A stretch of 64,000 bases of DNA from Candidatus Peribacteria bacterium (GCA_016866875.1 VGKY01000005.1:1-64000), one strand, 5' to 3'. Shown: positions 1-10,011, counted from the stretch's first letter. Translations and numbers: made by a program. The notes: generated by a model from the letters alone, not told the origin.

Positions 1-80
1 GTACGCCGCAGGCGTACGAGTCATACGATAAGCGCCTGCGCTCTAGCCCAAAACGTTTTGCATCGGTACGCTGACATCAT

Positions 81-157
81 CGGGGCGTAGCTCAGTTGGC
101 TAGAGCGCCTGGTTTGGGACCAGGAGGCCGCGAGTTCGAGTCCCGCCGCCCCGACCA
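81..157 (+). tRNA. tRNA-Pro (anticodon TGG), CCA encoded
   Basis: Cloverleaf read by eye: acceptor CGGGGCG/CGCCCCG, D-arm GCTCAGTTGGCTAGAGC, anticodon loop TTTGGGA (TGG), T-loop TTCGAGT, 3' ACCA. Confidence 0.95.
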
Positions 158-166
158 TTCCCAACA

Positions 167-583
167 TTAGTCCGATTCCTTCTCCTGTTGTCTGCGAGCT
201 CTCTTTACGCTGCGAGCGGCGTCTTGAATGATGGATCGTCGTGAATGAGGATCTTGGAGCTTCGATGCGCTCTGCTGGCGCGTGAGGACGCTCCTTTTCT
301 TCGTCTTCAGGAGTGCCTCGCGCTTGCGATTGCTTGCTTCCATGCGCATCCAGAAGTTCTGATCCATGCGCTGCATGTCTGCATCTACGCGCTCTTGATG
401 CTCCACCTCTTTGCGCTTTGTCGAGAGGCAGCGTCGGTACAGAAAGAGATGCGATCCTCGGGTGGGCACTTCTGAGTAACCGAGTTCTGTAAGGCAATCG
501 CTAGAGGCCTCTGGACTGAGCGCAACAGCAACAAGGAGGGATGCAATGGTCAGCATAGAACGTAGTGTAAACCCTCGTAGCAC
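167..583 (-). CDS. hypothetical small secreted, basic protein
   Basis: 138 aa ORF with an N-terminal hydrophobic signal-like segment and a basic, charged C-terminus; no family recognised. Confidence 0.5.
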   Translation of the reverse strand: MLRGFTLRSMLTIASLLVAVALSPEASSDCLTELGYSEVPTRGSHLFLYRRCLSTKRKEVEHQERVDADMQRMDQNFWMRMEASNRKREALLKTKKRSVLTRQQSASKLQDPHSRRSIIQDAARSVKRARRQQEKESD

Positions 584-639
584 TCCCGCAAAGGGGAGAT
601 TTTCGTAGCAGCCTTCTGCAGCAATGCTATTCTCTGGAC

Positions 640-1071
640 ATGCGCAGATCAGCCCTCCTCGTCGCCCTTCTCGTCCTTACAGGATGCAGTGCATCATCGG
701 ACCCTCTACCGGGATCTGAGAGGGATTACCCCCAGGTTGATATCCCTGGATTCTCTGTCCCGGGCAAGTCCATCAATGTGCAGACAGAGGACGTCTTGCT
801 CTTTGACTACGCAACGGAGGATGCCACGTCTGCCGACCTCGTTCGCCTAGCAGATGATGGCCGCCGAATAGGGGGTATGGAGCTGCCGTGGTCGCGCGAG
901 TCTGCCGTGCATATCTTTGCTACAGGTCGTCAGATTGCGGTGTACGTCGGGTCGACCGTTGCCGTGCTCAATGCACTGCTTACTGAAGGTGGTGAGCAGA
1001 TCGTCGGCGATCCGCTCCCGAAGGGCGTGGAGCTCCCTGCGTCGTCTGCATCGTCGTCTTCGGCTTCCTGA
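640..1071 (+). CDS. putative lipoprotein
   Basis: MRRSALLVALLVLTGCSASS: type II signal peptide with lipobox LTGC; acidic mature region, Ser-rich C-terminus. Confidence 0.7.
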   Translation: MRRSALLVALLVLTGCSASSDPLPGSERDYPQVDIPGFSVPGKSINVQTEDVLLFDYATEDATSADLVRLADDGRRIGGMELPWSRESAVHIFATGRQIAVYVGSTVAVLNALLTEGGEQIVGDPLPKGVELPASSASSSSAS

Positions 1072-1113
1072 GGGCCTTTCTCCCGCGCAAATGCTTCCTG
1101 ACAGGGCTATACT

Positions 1114-3192
1114 TTGAGTGTGGAAAAGCTCGTACTCACGACACCACTCTCGGCAGTACTGCGCACGACGAAGGACCATCTCGCTGCGCTTTCGGAGATG
1201 GGCATACAGACTGTCGAGCAAATGGTCCTCTACCTCCCGCGCGCGCATGAGGACCTCTCGCAGATGCAGACCCTCATGACGGCTCCGCTCGATACTAAGG
1301 TCACCGTGCGCGGATCACTCTCCGCACTGAAGCTGGTGCGCCTCCGGAGCCACAAGGTTATGGTGCAGGCGCTCTTCACTGACCACGATGGAGCAGTTGC
1401 TCACGTTGTATGGTTCAATCAGCCCCACATCATGCGCATGGTGAAGGATGGGGATGAGGTCGTCCTCACGGGCAAGATCACGGAGTCGAGTTACAAGCTC
1501 ACGATGAGCAGTCCCCAGTTTGAGGTCGCAGGCAGGAGGCCTCTCGTGCACTCCGGCCGACTCGTGCCGATCTATCCGCAGCATGCCCTCATCAACACCA
1601 AGTGGCTTCGAGAGAAGATGGCGCTTCTCCAAAGTGCGATTGCTCTTTTGCCAGAGACACTTCCCTCTGATGTTCTTCACGATGAAAAGCTGCTGGATCG
1701 CGCTTCGACGATTCGCGCGTTGCACTTTCCAGAGAAAGCGCAAGACGTGCAGCGCGCTCTCGATCGCATGGCATTCGAGGAAATGTTTGCCCTTCAGCGT
1801 GATGCACTGGAGCGCAAAGCTGAGATGAAGCGCCATCGCAGCGATCGTATCCGCGTACCGATGGATGCACCGCTCATTCGCGCACTCTTTGCTTCTCTCA
1901 AGTACACCCCGACCAATAGCCAGAAGATCGCCATCTACGAGATCCTCAGAGATATGGAGAACGATGAGCCGATGTCGAGGCTCCTCGAAGGAGACGTGGG
2001 ATCAGGTAAAACCCTGGTGGCTACCGCAGTCATGGCCAACGTCATCCATCATGGCGGGCAGTGCGCGATGATGGTACCCACGGAAGTTCTCGCGAGGCAG
2101 CATAGTGACAGCATCGGCAGACTCCTCATCGGATTTTGGAACTATCTTCAAAAGAAATCTCCTGAGGATACGGATACCTCTGCTCTTTCCCAGACGCTCC
2201 TTCGTCCCCCTCGCATTGCGCTTCTGACGGGCTCGACGCCTTTGCGTGATGCAGAGGAGATTCGTCGTGGGCTTGCCTCAGGGACAGTCGATCTTGTCAT
2301 CGGCACCCATGCGCTCATCGAAGAGGCTGTGCAGTTTCACGATCTCCGCCTCGTCATCGTCGACGAGCAGCACCGCTTCGGCGTAGCGCAGCGCAAAGCG
2401 CTCGCGGAGAAGGGGAGTCCGCACTTCCTCGCGATGACCGCAACTCCCATCCCGCGCACCCTCGCCCTCACTGCGTACGGCCATCACGATCTCTCAGTCC
2501 TCCTCGAGAAGCCCGGCAATCGCAAGGAGATCGAGACCAAGGTCGTCTCTCCGGCAGATCGCACCGTTGTCGAGCGCTTCATTGATCACCAGATCACCGA
2601 GGGGCGGCAGGTGTTCGTCATTTGTCCGCTCATCACCCAGTCCTCTGCAGAGGGCATGGAGGAGGTGCGCTCTGTCGAGCGCGAAGCACAGCGTCTGAAG
2701 GAAGCATTTCCCCGAAGGATTATCTCTGCGCTGCATGGCCGCCTCACCTCTATAGAGAAGGAGCAGATCATGAAGGACTTTAAAGCTCTGAAGAGTCAGA
2801 TCCTCGTCTCCACATCCGTCATCGAGGTAGGCATCGATGTCCCGAATTCTACAATCATCTGCATCGAAGGTGCTGAGCGCTTCGGCCTTGCCCAGCTTCA
2901 CCAGTTCCGCGGTCGCGTGGGGAGATCCGATCATCAAAGCCACTGTTTTCTCTTCACCTCAACTCCCGAGCAGGCGCGCTCCCCCCGTCTCAAGGCCATG
3001 GAGGAGCACCGCAGCGGCTTTCTGCTTGCCGAGATCGATCTGAAGCTTCGAGGGCCGGGGGAGCTCTTTGGGCTGCGGCAAAGCGGGGTACCCGAGAGTG
3101 CCCTGGGAATGCTTCTCAACCCCGAAATCGTCGTCCGTGCGCGTAGGGCCGCAGAGAAATTTTTGGGGAAATGCGAAGCGAGTCGTACTTGA
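1114..3192 (+). CDS. recG: ATP-dependent DNA helicase RecG
   Basis: SF2 motifs LLEGDVGSGKT, IVDEQHRFG, ATPIPRTL, and the C-terminal QFRGRVGRSDHQSHCFLF; TTG start. Confidence 0.95.
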   Translation: MSVEKLVLTTPLSAVLRTTKDHLAALSEMGIQTVEQMVLYLPRAHEDLSQMQTLMTAPLDTKVTVRGSLSALKLVRLRSHKVMVQALFTDHDGAVAHVVWFNQPHIMRMVKDGDEVVLTGKITESSYKLTMSSPQFEVAGRRPLVHSGRLVPIYPQHALINTKWLREKMALLQSAIALLPETLPSDVLHDEKLLDRASTIRALHFPEKAQDVQRALDRMAFEEMFALQRDALERKAEMKRHRSDRIRVPMDAPLIRALFASLKYTPTNSQKIAIYEILRDMENDEPMSRLLEGDVGSGKTLVATAVMANVIHHGGQCAMMVPTEVLARQHSDSIGRLLIGFWNYLQKKSPEDTDTSALSQTLLRPPRIALLTGSTPLRDAEEIRRGLASGTVDLVIGTHALIEEAVQFHDLRLVIVDEQHRFGVAQRKALAEKGSPHFLAMTATPIPRTLALTAYGHHDLSVLLEKPGNRKEIETKVVSPADRTVVERFIDHQITEGRQVFVICPLITQSSAEGMEEVRSVEREAQRLKEAFPRRIISALHGRLTSIEKEQIMKDFKALKSQILVSTSVIEVGIDVPNSTIICIEGAERFGLAQLHQFRGRVGRSDHQSHCFLFTSTPEQARSPRLKAMEEHRSGFLLAEIDLKLRGPGELFGLRQSGVPESALGMLLNPEIVVRARRAAEKFLGKCEASRT

Positions 3193-3313
3193 CACTAGTT
3201 CTAGCAGAATTATGATCGCTTCGTGGTCAGCTACAGAAGCATGATGATGGCGATGATGATGCCCCCTCTGCGAGGTGGGTGTAGCTGCTGATCACGTCTG
3301 AACTTTGCTACCA

Positions 3314-3341
3314 ACCCTCGCACACTGCGGGGGTTTTCTTT
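3314..3341 (+). terminator. intrinsic terminator downstream of recG
   Basis: ACCCTCGCA-CAC-TGCGGGGGT (9 bp, one G-U) followed by TTTTCTTT. Confidence 0.7.
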
Positions 3342-3363
3342 ATACTTTCCCACTTCTTGTCCC

Positions 3364-4293
3364 ATGGCACTCTCATCCCTCTTTAGATCAAAACCTCAGG
3401 AGCCCAAGCGTAGCTATTACTTCTCAGATACCTACGGAGGTCCTTTGGATCCGACAGAGCGTCCGGATGCCGATGCCCTTATCTGCACGGATTTTCGTTC
3501 GCGCCCAACGTCACCGCTGCATCGGGAATTCGACACCTTCGGGCAGGAGCGCGTAACGCGTCACCTCTTGCGACTCATTGTTGAACACAGTGATCGCATC
3601 GATCGCTGCGCATATCTCTCGCGATCAGAGAAGAAGGCCAGTCGATCACTGGGTACCGGTGTACTCATCAACGCTGCTCCTCGTACAGACCATAGTAATG
3701 GCGCGGAATTTCACGTCGCGCAGCTGCGAAACAACCTGCGTGTCGTATGCACAGGTCTCGAGCCGCTAGCATCCGTTCGAGACAGTGTTGAATCCGTGAA
3801 GCGTATTCCCAATGAATCCAATGGGCTCTGGCCAGATGGCGAGCAGTTTCGTTCCAGCTATGCACCAGCACTCCTCAATCCTCAGAGGGAAAAGGATGTC
3901 GTACTCCATCCTGTCGACCTCAATGCGATTCCAACCGTGGATCCTGAAGCTTGGGAGGTCGCCTACATTGATCGCTTCGGAAACATCATTACGAGCACAC
4001 GCGATGTCACTCGCAAGCTGTTTGATCTTCAGGTTATGCAGACACATCAATCGGGTTTTCGACTTCATTTCGGTAAAACTGCGGTAGACGGACTCGTTCT
4101 TGGACAGACGCTCGGAAGTGCAGATCCTGGAAGCCTCGTCGTCTACGGCAATGGAAACATCGACTTCGTCCGAAAGTGGGATGCGCGGGACACCGCTCAG
4201 GACAAGATCGCTCGATCCGCCTACCATCAGTTTGGCAGACCAGTAGTTGGAACGCGGATTACTACAGAACCGATTAGCCGTTCCGGATCATAG
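3364..4293 (+). CDS. divergent SAM hydroxide adenosyltransferase (DUF62)-like protein
   Basis: ICTDF near the N-terminus, central GLWPDGEQF, then AYIDRFGNIIT and a C-terminal beta-rich region resembling DUF62; N-terminal half is poorly conserved. Confidence 0.5.
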   Translation: MALSSLFRSKPQEPKRSYYFSDTYGGPLDPTERPDADALICTDFRSRPTSPLHREFDTFGQERVTRHLLRLIVEHSDRIDRCAYLSRSEKKASRSLGTGVLINAAPRTDHSNGAEFHVAQLRNNLRVVCTGLEPLASVRDSVESVKRIPNESNGLWPDGEQFRSSYAPALLNPQREKDVVLHPVDLNAIPTVDPEAWEVAYIDRFGNIITSTRDVTRKLFDLQVMQTHQSGFRLHFGKTAVDGLVLGQTLGSADPGSLVVYGNGNIDFVRKWDARDTAQDKIARSAYHQFGRPVVGTRITTEPISRSGS

Positions 4294-4368
4294 CAGCGCT
4301 GATTGCCGTGAAATGCCGTTGTGTTTACAGAGGGTTTTGCTATGATCCTATAGCATTCCCATTTATCT

Positions 4369-5028
4369 ATGGCCGATCAACCCACCCCCCCTACACCACC
4401 ACGCCCCGGAGATCCTGTTCCTACAGGAGGACTCGATCCTTCACAGGTGTTTGCCTCACCCCCTCAGCCTCCAGCGCAGCAGGGAGCGCAAGGCGCTCAG
4501 GGAGCTCAGGCGAGTGGTCAGCAGGGTGGAGCAAATCCGCCACCTCCTCCGCAGGATATGGGGCCTCCGCCTCCGCCTGTAGGTGTCACGGCGACCAAGG
4601 AGATGGGCTACGATGACGAGGATCTCAAAATCCTCGGTCAGGTTGGCAACTATCGCTTCGGAAGCATTGCAACGGCACTCAACAACGACAAAGTTGTCGT
4701 TCCAGCGCATACGGAGACGAAGTTTGACGAGCAGAAGTTCTTGACGCTCCTTCGAGGGAGCATTTCGCTTACGAGAGACGAGAAGTGGAGGATCATCCAG
4801 GCGATTCCGAAGCTCTCACAGTTCCAGATCGACGAACTCCAGAAGATCCTCGAGGAGGAGAAGCGCAAGTTTTCAGAGCTCTCCCCCAAGCATCTCCTGC
4901 AATTGCAGCGGCTTGAGCAGAAGCACTGCGAGGATTGGAAGGATTTACAGGCTGTTGTGGTGCAACAGGGTGCCCGGCAGGAAGAACAGGCTCAGGCGGA
5001 TGCTATTCGCAAGCAGCTGGGGATCTAG
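4369..5028 (+). CDS. hypothetical protein with Pro/Gln-rich N-terminus and charged helical C-terminus
   Basis: 219 aa ORF, PTPPTPPRPG / PPPPPQDMGPPPPP, then an alpha-helical tail; no family recognised. Confidence 0.6.
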   Translation: MADQPTPPTPPRPGDPVPTGGLDPSQVFASPPQPPAQQGAQGAQGAQASGQQGGANPPPPPQDMGPPPPPVGVTATKEMGYDDEDLKILGQVGNYRFGSIATALNNDKVVVPAHTETKFDEQKFLTLLRGSISLTRDEKWRIIQAIPKLSQFQIDELQKILEEEKRKFSELSPKHLLQLQRLEQKHCEDWKDLQAVVVQQGARQEEQAQADAIRKQLGI

Positions 5029-5032
5029 AGGC

Positions 5033-5440
5033 CTATGCTACGTTTGTCCTGTACAAGAGGAAGAGTGCGAGACCGCATACACCAAGGAAACAACCTTTGA
5101 GGGGCCCCTTGCCCCATGTGTTGTGGGCGCTTTGGAGAATGAGGAAGAGGAAGGCTGCGAGGGTGAAGCTCAAGACAAGCGGCGAGAGCAGAAGGGCTTC
5201 GACGTAGGGAATGGCAAACGGTAGAGGGCGGCTACGCACGTACCATCCCAGTGCGTACACTACTGCGTAGTAGGCGAGGAGCCAACCGGCGTAGAGCCGC
5301 AGGGTTGCAGCGATCGGCAGGTAGACGCGCGGAGTGGACGGATCATCTAAGGACGGCTGATGCGCTGTATCGTCCCCACCAGGCGGCGCGGAAGCAGACT
5401 CGCCGGCATTGGCAAAGGTCACGTGTTCCATGGAGATCAA
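5033..5440 (-). CDS. hypothetical membrane protein (about 3 TM)
   Basis: 135 aa ORF with hydrophobic segments. Confidence 0.6.
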   Translation of the reverse strand: MISMEHVTFANAGESASAPPGGDDTAHQPSLDDPSTPRVYLPIAATLRLYAGWLLAYYAVVYALGWYVRSRPLPFAIPYVEALLLSPLVLSFTLAAFLFLILQSAHNTWGKGPLKGCFLGVCGLALFLLYRTNVA

Positions 5441-6384
5441 AGTGGACGCAGGTGATCGGTCATGTAGCGTACCGCTTCCTGCAGAAGCAGATCCGCCTCG
5501 ATGACGAAGTGCCTACCCTGTGTCCATGAGCGGTAGCCACGGACTTTACCGCCCTCTGTCCTCACTTCACGATCCTTTGCTATGGAACCCAAGTCACCGC
5601 CGACAAGATCAACGGTGATGAGTCCTGTACCCTTCGTAGAAAAATCCTCAGGGTGCACCTCCAGGTGCCACAGTGTCTCGCTCGTATTGCCAAACGAAAC
5701 GTACCACCAGTTCTTATGGATAGGGACGCAGAAGCCCATGTGCTCCGTGCAATAGAGCTGCGTCCATCGTGCAGCAGCTATATCCTCCTTGGCCATGCGC
5801 TGGAGTAGTGCCGTCTGATCTGGGGAAGCAGAGGACAATACCGATGACGTAGACTCCTGAGACGACGAGCTTAGCTGCGAAGATATCGTTGACGATGGTG
5901 CAGAGGAAACAGCCTGCAGAGAGCTCGACTGCTGCAGGCTCGATGACGTAAGCGAGGACGTAAGTGATGATACAGAGGATGCGAGACTCGCTTGTGCACT
6001 CGAGGTTGGTTCGACGAGGGGACTCAGAGCTGTGAGCTGCTCTACCCGCATGATAATGCCGCCTGCTTCTTCGGTGGGCCTCAGAGCCCCCGTTACTTCG
6101 ACATCGGCGCTCAGAAATGCATTGAGATCGATGAGCGTGCTTTCGAGGATTACCATGCGACCGTCGCCAAGAGCAAGGGCATGCGTGCCCTGCTGGTAGA
6201 TACTCATACCGAGAGGCTCAACTCTGCCGCGATAACTGACATTACGCGTCTCCTCAAAGACCTCGGGCACGCTACTACTACTGACACCTTGCGCTGGGGT
6301 TTCATCCGATGTGGGCTTTGCTACACCGCAAGCACTCAGTGCAGGGAACAAAAGAAAGCCGAGCGCGATTACTCTACGTTGCAC
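5437..6384 (-). CDS. putative lipoprotein with Ser-rich linker
   Basis: GTG start chosen so that VIALGFLLFPALSAC forms a lipobox signal; upstream extension would run into the terminator and the dsbA-like gene. Similar layout to the 40989..41816 protein. Confidence 0.65.
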   Translation of the reverse strand: MQRRVIALGFLLFPALSACGVAKPTSDETPAQGVSSSSVPEVFEETRNVSYRGRVEPLGMSIYQQGTHALALGDGRMVILESTLIDLNAFLSADVEVTGALRPTEEAGGIIMRVEQLTALSPLVEPTSSAQASLASSVSSLTSSLTSSSLQQSSSLQAVSSAPSSTISSQLSSSSQESTSSVLSSASPDQTALLQRMAKEDIAAARWTQLYCTEHMGFCVPIHKNWWYVSFGNTSETLWHLEVHPEDFSTKGTGLITVDLVGGDLGSIAKDREVRTEGGKVRGYRSWTQGRHFVIEADLLLQEAVRYMTDHLRPL

Positions 6385-6414
6385 GTACGTATCATAGCCG
6401 AGGGCACATACCAA

Positions 6415-6444
6415 AACAACGGCGGCGAGACTGCCGCCGTTGTT
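6415..6444 (-). terminator. strong intrinsic terminator after the DsbA-like gene
   Basis: Perfect 12 bp stem AACAACGGCGGC/GCCGCCGTTGTT, 6 nt loop, followed by TTGG on the minus strand. Confidence 0.75.
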
Positions 6445-6455
6445 GAGGAATCGCG

Positions 6456-7169
6456 TTATTTGAGCATTTCGTCGATGATTGTCTGGAAGGCTGAGAAGGG
6501 TTGGGCACCTGAAACGACCCTGCTGTCCTTCGTCTTGTTGTTCAAGATGATAGTGCCTGGCGTACCGTTCACGCCTGCAGCGGAACCCTCGATCATATCG
6601 CTGGCGACGCGTGATGCGAACTTGCCACTGTTTAGACACTCTGTGAACTTCGCTTCATTCAGGCCAATCGCCTCTGCGTAGGAGGCAAACTGTGCGGTAT
6701 CAGCTCCTTTCTCCATGATCATGTCGGTCATGGACCAGAACCCGTCATTTCCACCAACGTCCGCAGCACACTCAGCGGCCTCAGCGGCCTTCTGTGCGTT
6801 GGGGTGGAAGGGGAGCGGGTAGTGACGGTACACCCAGTTCAAGTCATCGGGGTTGGTGTCGATGGCCTGCTGCATGGTGGGGTGGTGTCTGGAGCTGAAC
6901 GGACACTCGAAGTCGGAGTACTCAATGAGCGAAAGCTTCGCCTTCGGATTGCCACGAATGTGATCTACCTCTGGGTCCACGGGCTTTACGTCACCAGCTG
7001 GTGGAGCTTCGGGGGCCGATGGGGCGCTGGGGACAGACGGAGGAGTCGGAGCTGCTGGCGATGGCATAGCGCCACTACCGGAGCCGAGCATGTAGCCGAC
7101 GATGACGCCAATAAGGCCCATACTGACGGCGAACCAGGGATTTTGCGATGAAGATTCTGATGGGGACAT
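6456..7169 (-). CDS. membrane-anchored DsbA-like thioredoxin-fold protein
   Basis: N-terminal TM, Pro/Ala linker, IEYSDFECPFSSRHHPTM...YRHYPLPFHPNAQKAAEAAECA, VNGTPGTII (cis-Pro region). Confidence 0.85.
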   Translation of the reverse strand: MSPSESSSQNPWFAVSMGLIGVIVGYMLGSGSGAMPSPAAPTPPSVPSAPSAPEAPPAGDVKPVDPEVDHIRGNPKAKLSLIEYSDFECPFSSRHHPTMQQAIDTNPDDLNWVYRHYPLPFHPNAQKAAEAAECAADVGGNDGFWSMTDMIMEKGADTAQFASYAEAIGLNEAKFTECLNSGKFASRVASDMIEGSAAGVNGTPGTIILNNKTKDSRVVSGAQPFSAFQTIIDEMLK

Positions 7170-7208
7170 GGGAGTTAGAAAAAAGAGATAAAGAGAAAAA
7201 GCTCTTTG

Positions 7209-7652
7209 CTATTCCAGGGCTATGACCGAAGCAATCATGCGTCTGCTGTAGGGATAGGGATCGTCTCTGTCTCTCGGTACTGGCGCTGACTGGTCTGCTA
7301 TCGCATCCTGCACAGAAGCGATCTTCGCAGACACGATGATGGCGTCGACAATGAGGGGGGTGGGGGCGTGCAGGGCCGTAGCGTGAAGGGTAGTGCAGGA
7401 GTCTCCCGAGCATGTGTGCTGATTCGATGCAGACGCCTGCTGCGTCTCGGCTGCGATCGCTGGGGTGCTCATCATGCACAGGGGCGACCGTACGTCGGGA
7501 GACATGTTGTACGCTCTAGTTTCTGCTCCGCTGAACTCTGCTGCGAGGATGGCTGTTGAGCTGAGCAACGTTCCTCCGCAGAGGGAAATGTGCGAACTCA
7601 CCACCAAAACACCGACGATCAATCGCTGCAGCATGCGTGCGTATTGTAGCAC
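7209..7652 (-). CDS. hypothetical secreted protein
   Basis: 147 aa ORF with hydrophobic N-terminus; no family recognised. Confidence 0.45.
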   Translation of the reverse strand: MLQYARMLQRLIVGVLVVSSHISLCGGTLLSSTAILAAEFSGAETRAYNMSPDVRSPLCMMSTPAIAAETQQASASNQHTCSGDSCTTLHATALHAPTPLIVDAIIVSAKIASVQDAIADQSAPVPRDRDDPYPYSRRMIASVIALE

Positions 7653-7673
7653 CCTCTGAGAAACTGCAAAGAC

Positions 7674-9044
7674 TCAGCGAGCGTCCGTTGGCGCTGTGTA
7701 CTTGTAGACCACGCTCCGAGGCAGCCCCTTGTACGTCGAGAGAATCGGAGAGCGCTCCGCAACTCCATCGGGCCGTCTGATCTCTCGCACCCAGCCGATT
7801 TCCCGCATTCGCAGCTTCTTGCCTGCGGCTCGGAAGTCCTCTGGCTCAGCCCCCGAGAAAAACGGTCCCTCCATGGAAACGGATCGCCCGTCATTCCTTC
7901 CATAGATGTACACGTGGGCGTCATCACCCTCACTCAGAGCCTGGATGAGCATCGGTGCGCCGGTGTCGTTGGTAAACTTCAGATCCTGTTGTCCGTAGTA
8001 CACGGTCGCATCGAGCCCCACCCCCCCTTTCTCGTAGTAGCTCACATACATGCTGTGGCTTCTGCGCGCTCCAATCGGGAGGCCTGCCTGCAGAATCGCC
8101 CTAAACACCGTTGTCGAGACCTGGCAAATTCCTCCGCCGGGCTCCATGATGAGCTCTCCCGCACTGATGACCTTCGCAAGCTTCCATCCGCGTCTCTCGC
8201 TTACAGGCCCGCCGAGCGTTGCGTTGAAGGAAAATTCCGCTCCTGCAGGTACAATGATATTGTGCACGTGATCGTGCAGGGCTTTGCGGACGTTGTAGAC
8301 ACGTCCCGCCGGAGATCCGGCGAAGTTGGAGTAGCCCTCGCCGATGAGGCTGAAGTCCTTCATGTCATACCCTGATGTGTTGCTGATGCCACCGGGTGTC
8401 GGAGTTGCCTGAATATGGACAATGGGATAGCCCTCCCCCAGAGCGGCAGCAATGGAGAGTGCGGCGCGTGCTCTGTCGACGACGTGGCCAGGTTTTGCAA
8501 CTCTGTCAGTGGTAGCTCTGAGGATGCCTTTGTCGTCGCGAACTTCCCGTAGCTCTGCGTCTACCGGTGCAGCAGGTTCTGGCATCTCTCCCCGGGCGAT
8601 CGTTTCGAGGATTTCCCCACTGTCGATCGCTGTCACCACGCGTCCACCGCTTGCACGGGTGCCTACCCATAGTGGGTAGTGCTGCGGGCTCACGTTCCAC
8701 GTGGTATGCAGTGAACCCTCGTCGTCGGAAATCTCTACGCTCAGGGTGCGGGTAAAGAGGGTACTGCGAAGCTCTACTGCCGAGACGACATCCTCCAAAG
8801 GTGCTGCCAGCCCTCGTGCGTGCAAGCGCTTACGCAAACGGAGAGCCACGCGGTTGCTTGGCAGGGAGAGATCGAGACTCTGCTCGGTGTGTGATTGTGT
8901 GAGAATCAGAGACGACCCGAGCATGAATGCCATCGGGTTGTTTCTTGAGGAAGTGTCATGGGTTGCTCGTCTCGAAAGCAGAATACATAACGTTATTCCA
9001 CATACTGCAAGTATACGTGCATGGCGCTTTTCTCGAGTATTCAT
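7674..9044 (-). CDS. VanW-family protein with N-terminal TM
   Basis: PAGAEFSFNATLGG, EPGGGICQVSTTVFRA, SYYEKGGVGLDATVYYGQQDLKFTND typical of VanW/YoaR-type proteins. Confidence 0.85.
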   Translation of the reverse strand: MNTREKRHARILAVCGITLCILLSRRATHDTSSRNNPMAFMLGSSLILTQSHTEQSLDLSLPSNRVALRLRKRLHARGLAAPLEDVVSAVELRSTLFTRTLSVEISDDEGSLHTTWNVSPQHYPLWVGTRASGGRVVTAIDSGEILETIARGEMPEPAAPVDAELREVRDDKGILRATTDRVAKPGHVVDRARAALSIAAALGEGYPIVHIQATPTPGGISNTSGYDMKDFSLIGEGYSNFAGSPAGRVYNVRKALHDHVHNIIVPAGAEFSFNATLGGPVSERRGWKLAKVISAGELIMEPGGGICQVSTTVFRAILQAGLPIGARRSHSMYVSYYEKGGVGLDATVYYGQQDLKFTNDTGAPMLIQALSEGDDAHVYIYGRNDGRSVSMEGPFFSGAEPEDFRAAGKKLRMREIGWVREIRRPDGVAERSPILSTYKGLPRSVVYKYTAPTDAR

Positions 9045-9122
9045 ATTGGTGTTATTGTTATTATACTATATTTTACAAAAATATCAAATACTCATTCCTC
9101 CCTCTTCTTAGGGGGGCGCTGA

Positions 9123-9437
9123 CTACTTCTTTTGCGAGCTCGATCCGATGGCGACGATCAGGAGAAGCGCTGACAGAAACACGGTCACATTGACGATAAA
9201 CATCGATGCAAAGTGTCGAGCGATCGTTATCTGATCTATCGCGATGAAGACATCGGCAAGCTTATCCATACTCACATTGCGGCCGGCAAGCTCCCGCACC
9301 TGCATGGGTCTACTGTGAATCTGCAGCTGCCCAACGAGGGTGAGGACGGCTATAAGGACAACGCTGCAGACGGCAATGATCGGTGCATACCGCTGGTTGG
9401 CCGCCGCTCCTGAAAGGTATTTCCAAAGCCCGCGCAT
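9123..9437 (-). CDS. hypothetical membrane protein (2 TM)
   Basis: 104 aa, two hydrophobic segments. Confidence 0.5.
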   Translation of the reverse strand: MRGLWKYLSGAAANQRYAPIIAVCSVVLIAVLTLVGQLQIHSRPMQVRELAGRNVSMDKLADVFIAIDQITIARHFASMFIVNVTVFLSALLLIVAIGSSSQKK

Positions 9438-9478
9438 GGCGCAAGGCTAATTGTCTGTCACTGCTAATGCAAGTCGGA

Positions 9479-9937
9479 CTAGCGCGTCGGGGTCTTAAGG
9501 ACATTGAGACGCTCCGCCTTTCGCACGATCAATCTCCTGCTTGGGCGGTTTGCCATGCGCTCAACGGGGCGAACAGAAGATGCTCGGTCGATGCCTTCGG
9601 AGACGCGGGGGAACACATCCCAGTCGTTGGTGCGTACAGCTCTGCGGTGCGCTGCTGTGAGCATACGACGCACTCTCCTATTTTGTGCTGCAAATACCGT
9701 AGGATTGAGAGGCTCAGACCAGAGATTCCTCCAGGAGCTATATTCCTGTGCCATGCGTTCCTGATAGCGCTTCTGCTCACCTGCAAAGGGGTACTGAGAA
9801 TCAGCAGACTGCGTCCACTCGAGGTCCGCACCGTGACGGATGATCGATGCCTCAGGTTCCATCGCTGGGGCAGAAACGGCGAATGCCGCTGGGGAGATCG
9901 TGAGAGCGAGGAGACTCGACGCAATGACCAGACGCAT
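9479..9937 (-). CDS. hypothetical secreted protein
   Basis: MRLVIASSLLALTISPAAFAVSA signal peptide; the longer ORF-track start would run into the tRNA-derived repeat. Confidence 0.6.
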   Translation of the reverse strand: MRLVIASSLLALTISPAAFAVSAPAMEPEASIIRHGADLEWTQSADSQYPFAGEQKRYQERMAQEYSSWRNLWSEPLNPTVFAAQNRRVRRMLTAAHRRAVRTNDWDVFPRVSEGIDRASSVRPVERMANRPSRRLIVRKAERLNVLKTPTR

Positions 9938-10011
9938 GGAGTTTTGGGGGAGGGTGGGGGCATAGCGTATCTCTCCCTGACAAATTGTAAAGTTCAATCG
10001 ACGGGTAATGG

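Noticed and set aside
1-17. GTACGCC-GCA-GGCGTAC hairpin at the window edge
   Set aside because: Probably a terminator or repeat tail of an upstream gene, but context is cut off.
3240-3265. ATGATGATGGCGATGATGATG run
   Set aside because: Short low-complexity triplet run, no evidence of function.
5992-6681. 229 aa plus ORF
   Set aside because: Antisense to the lipoprotein and dsbA-like genes and crosses the terminator.
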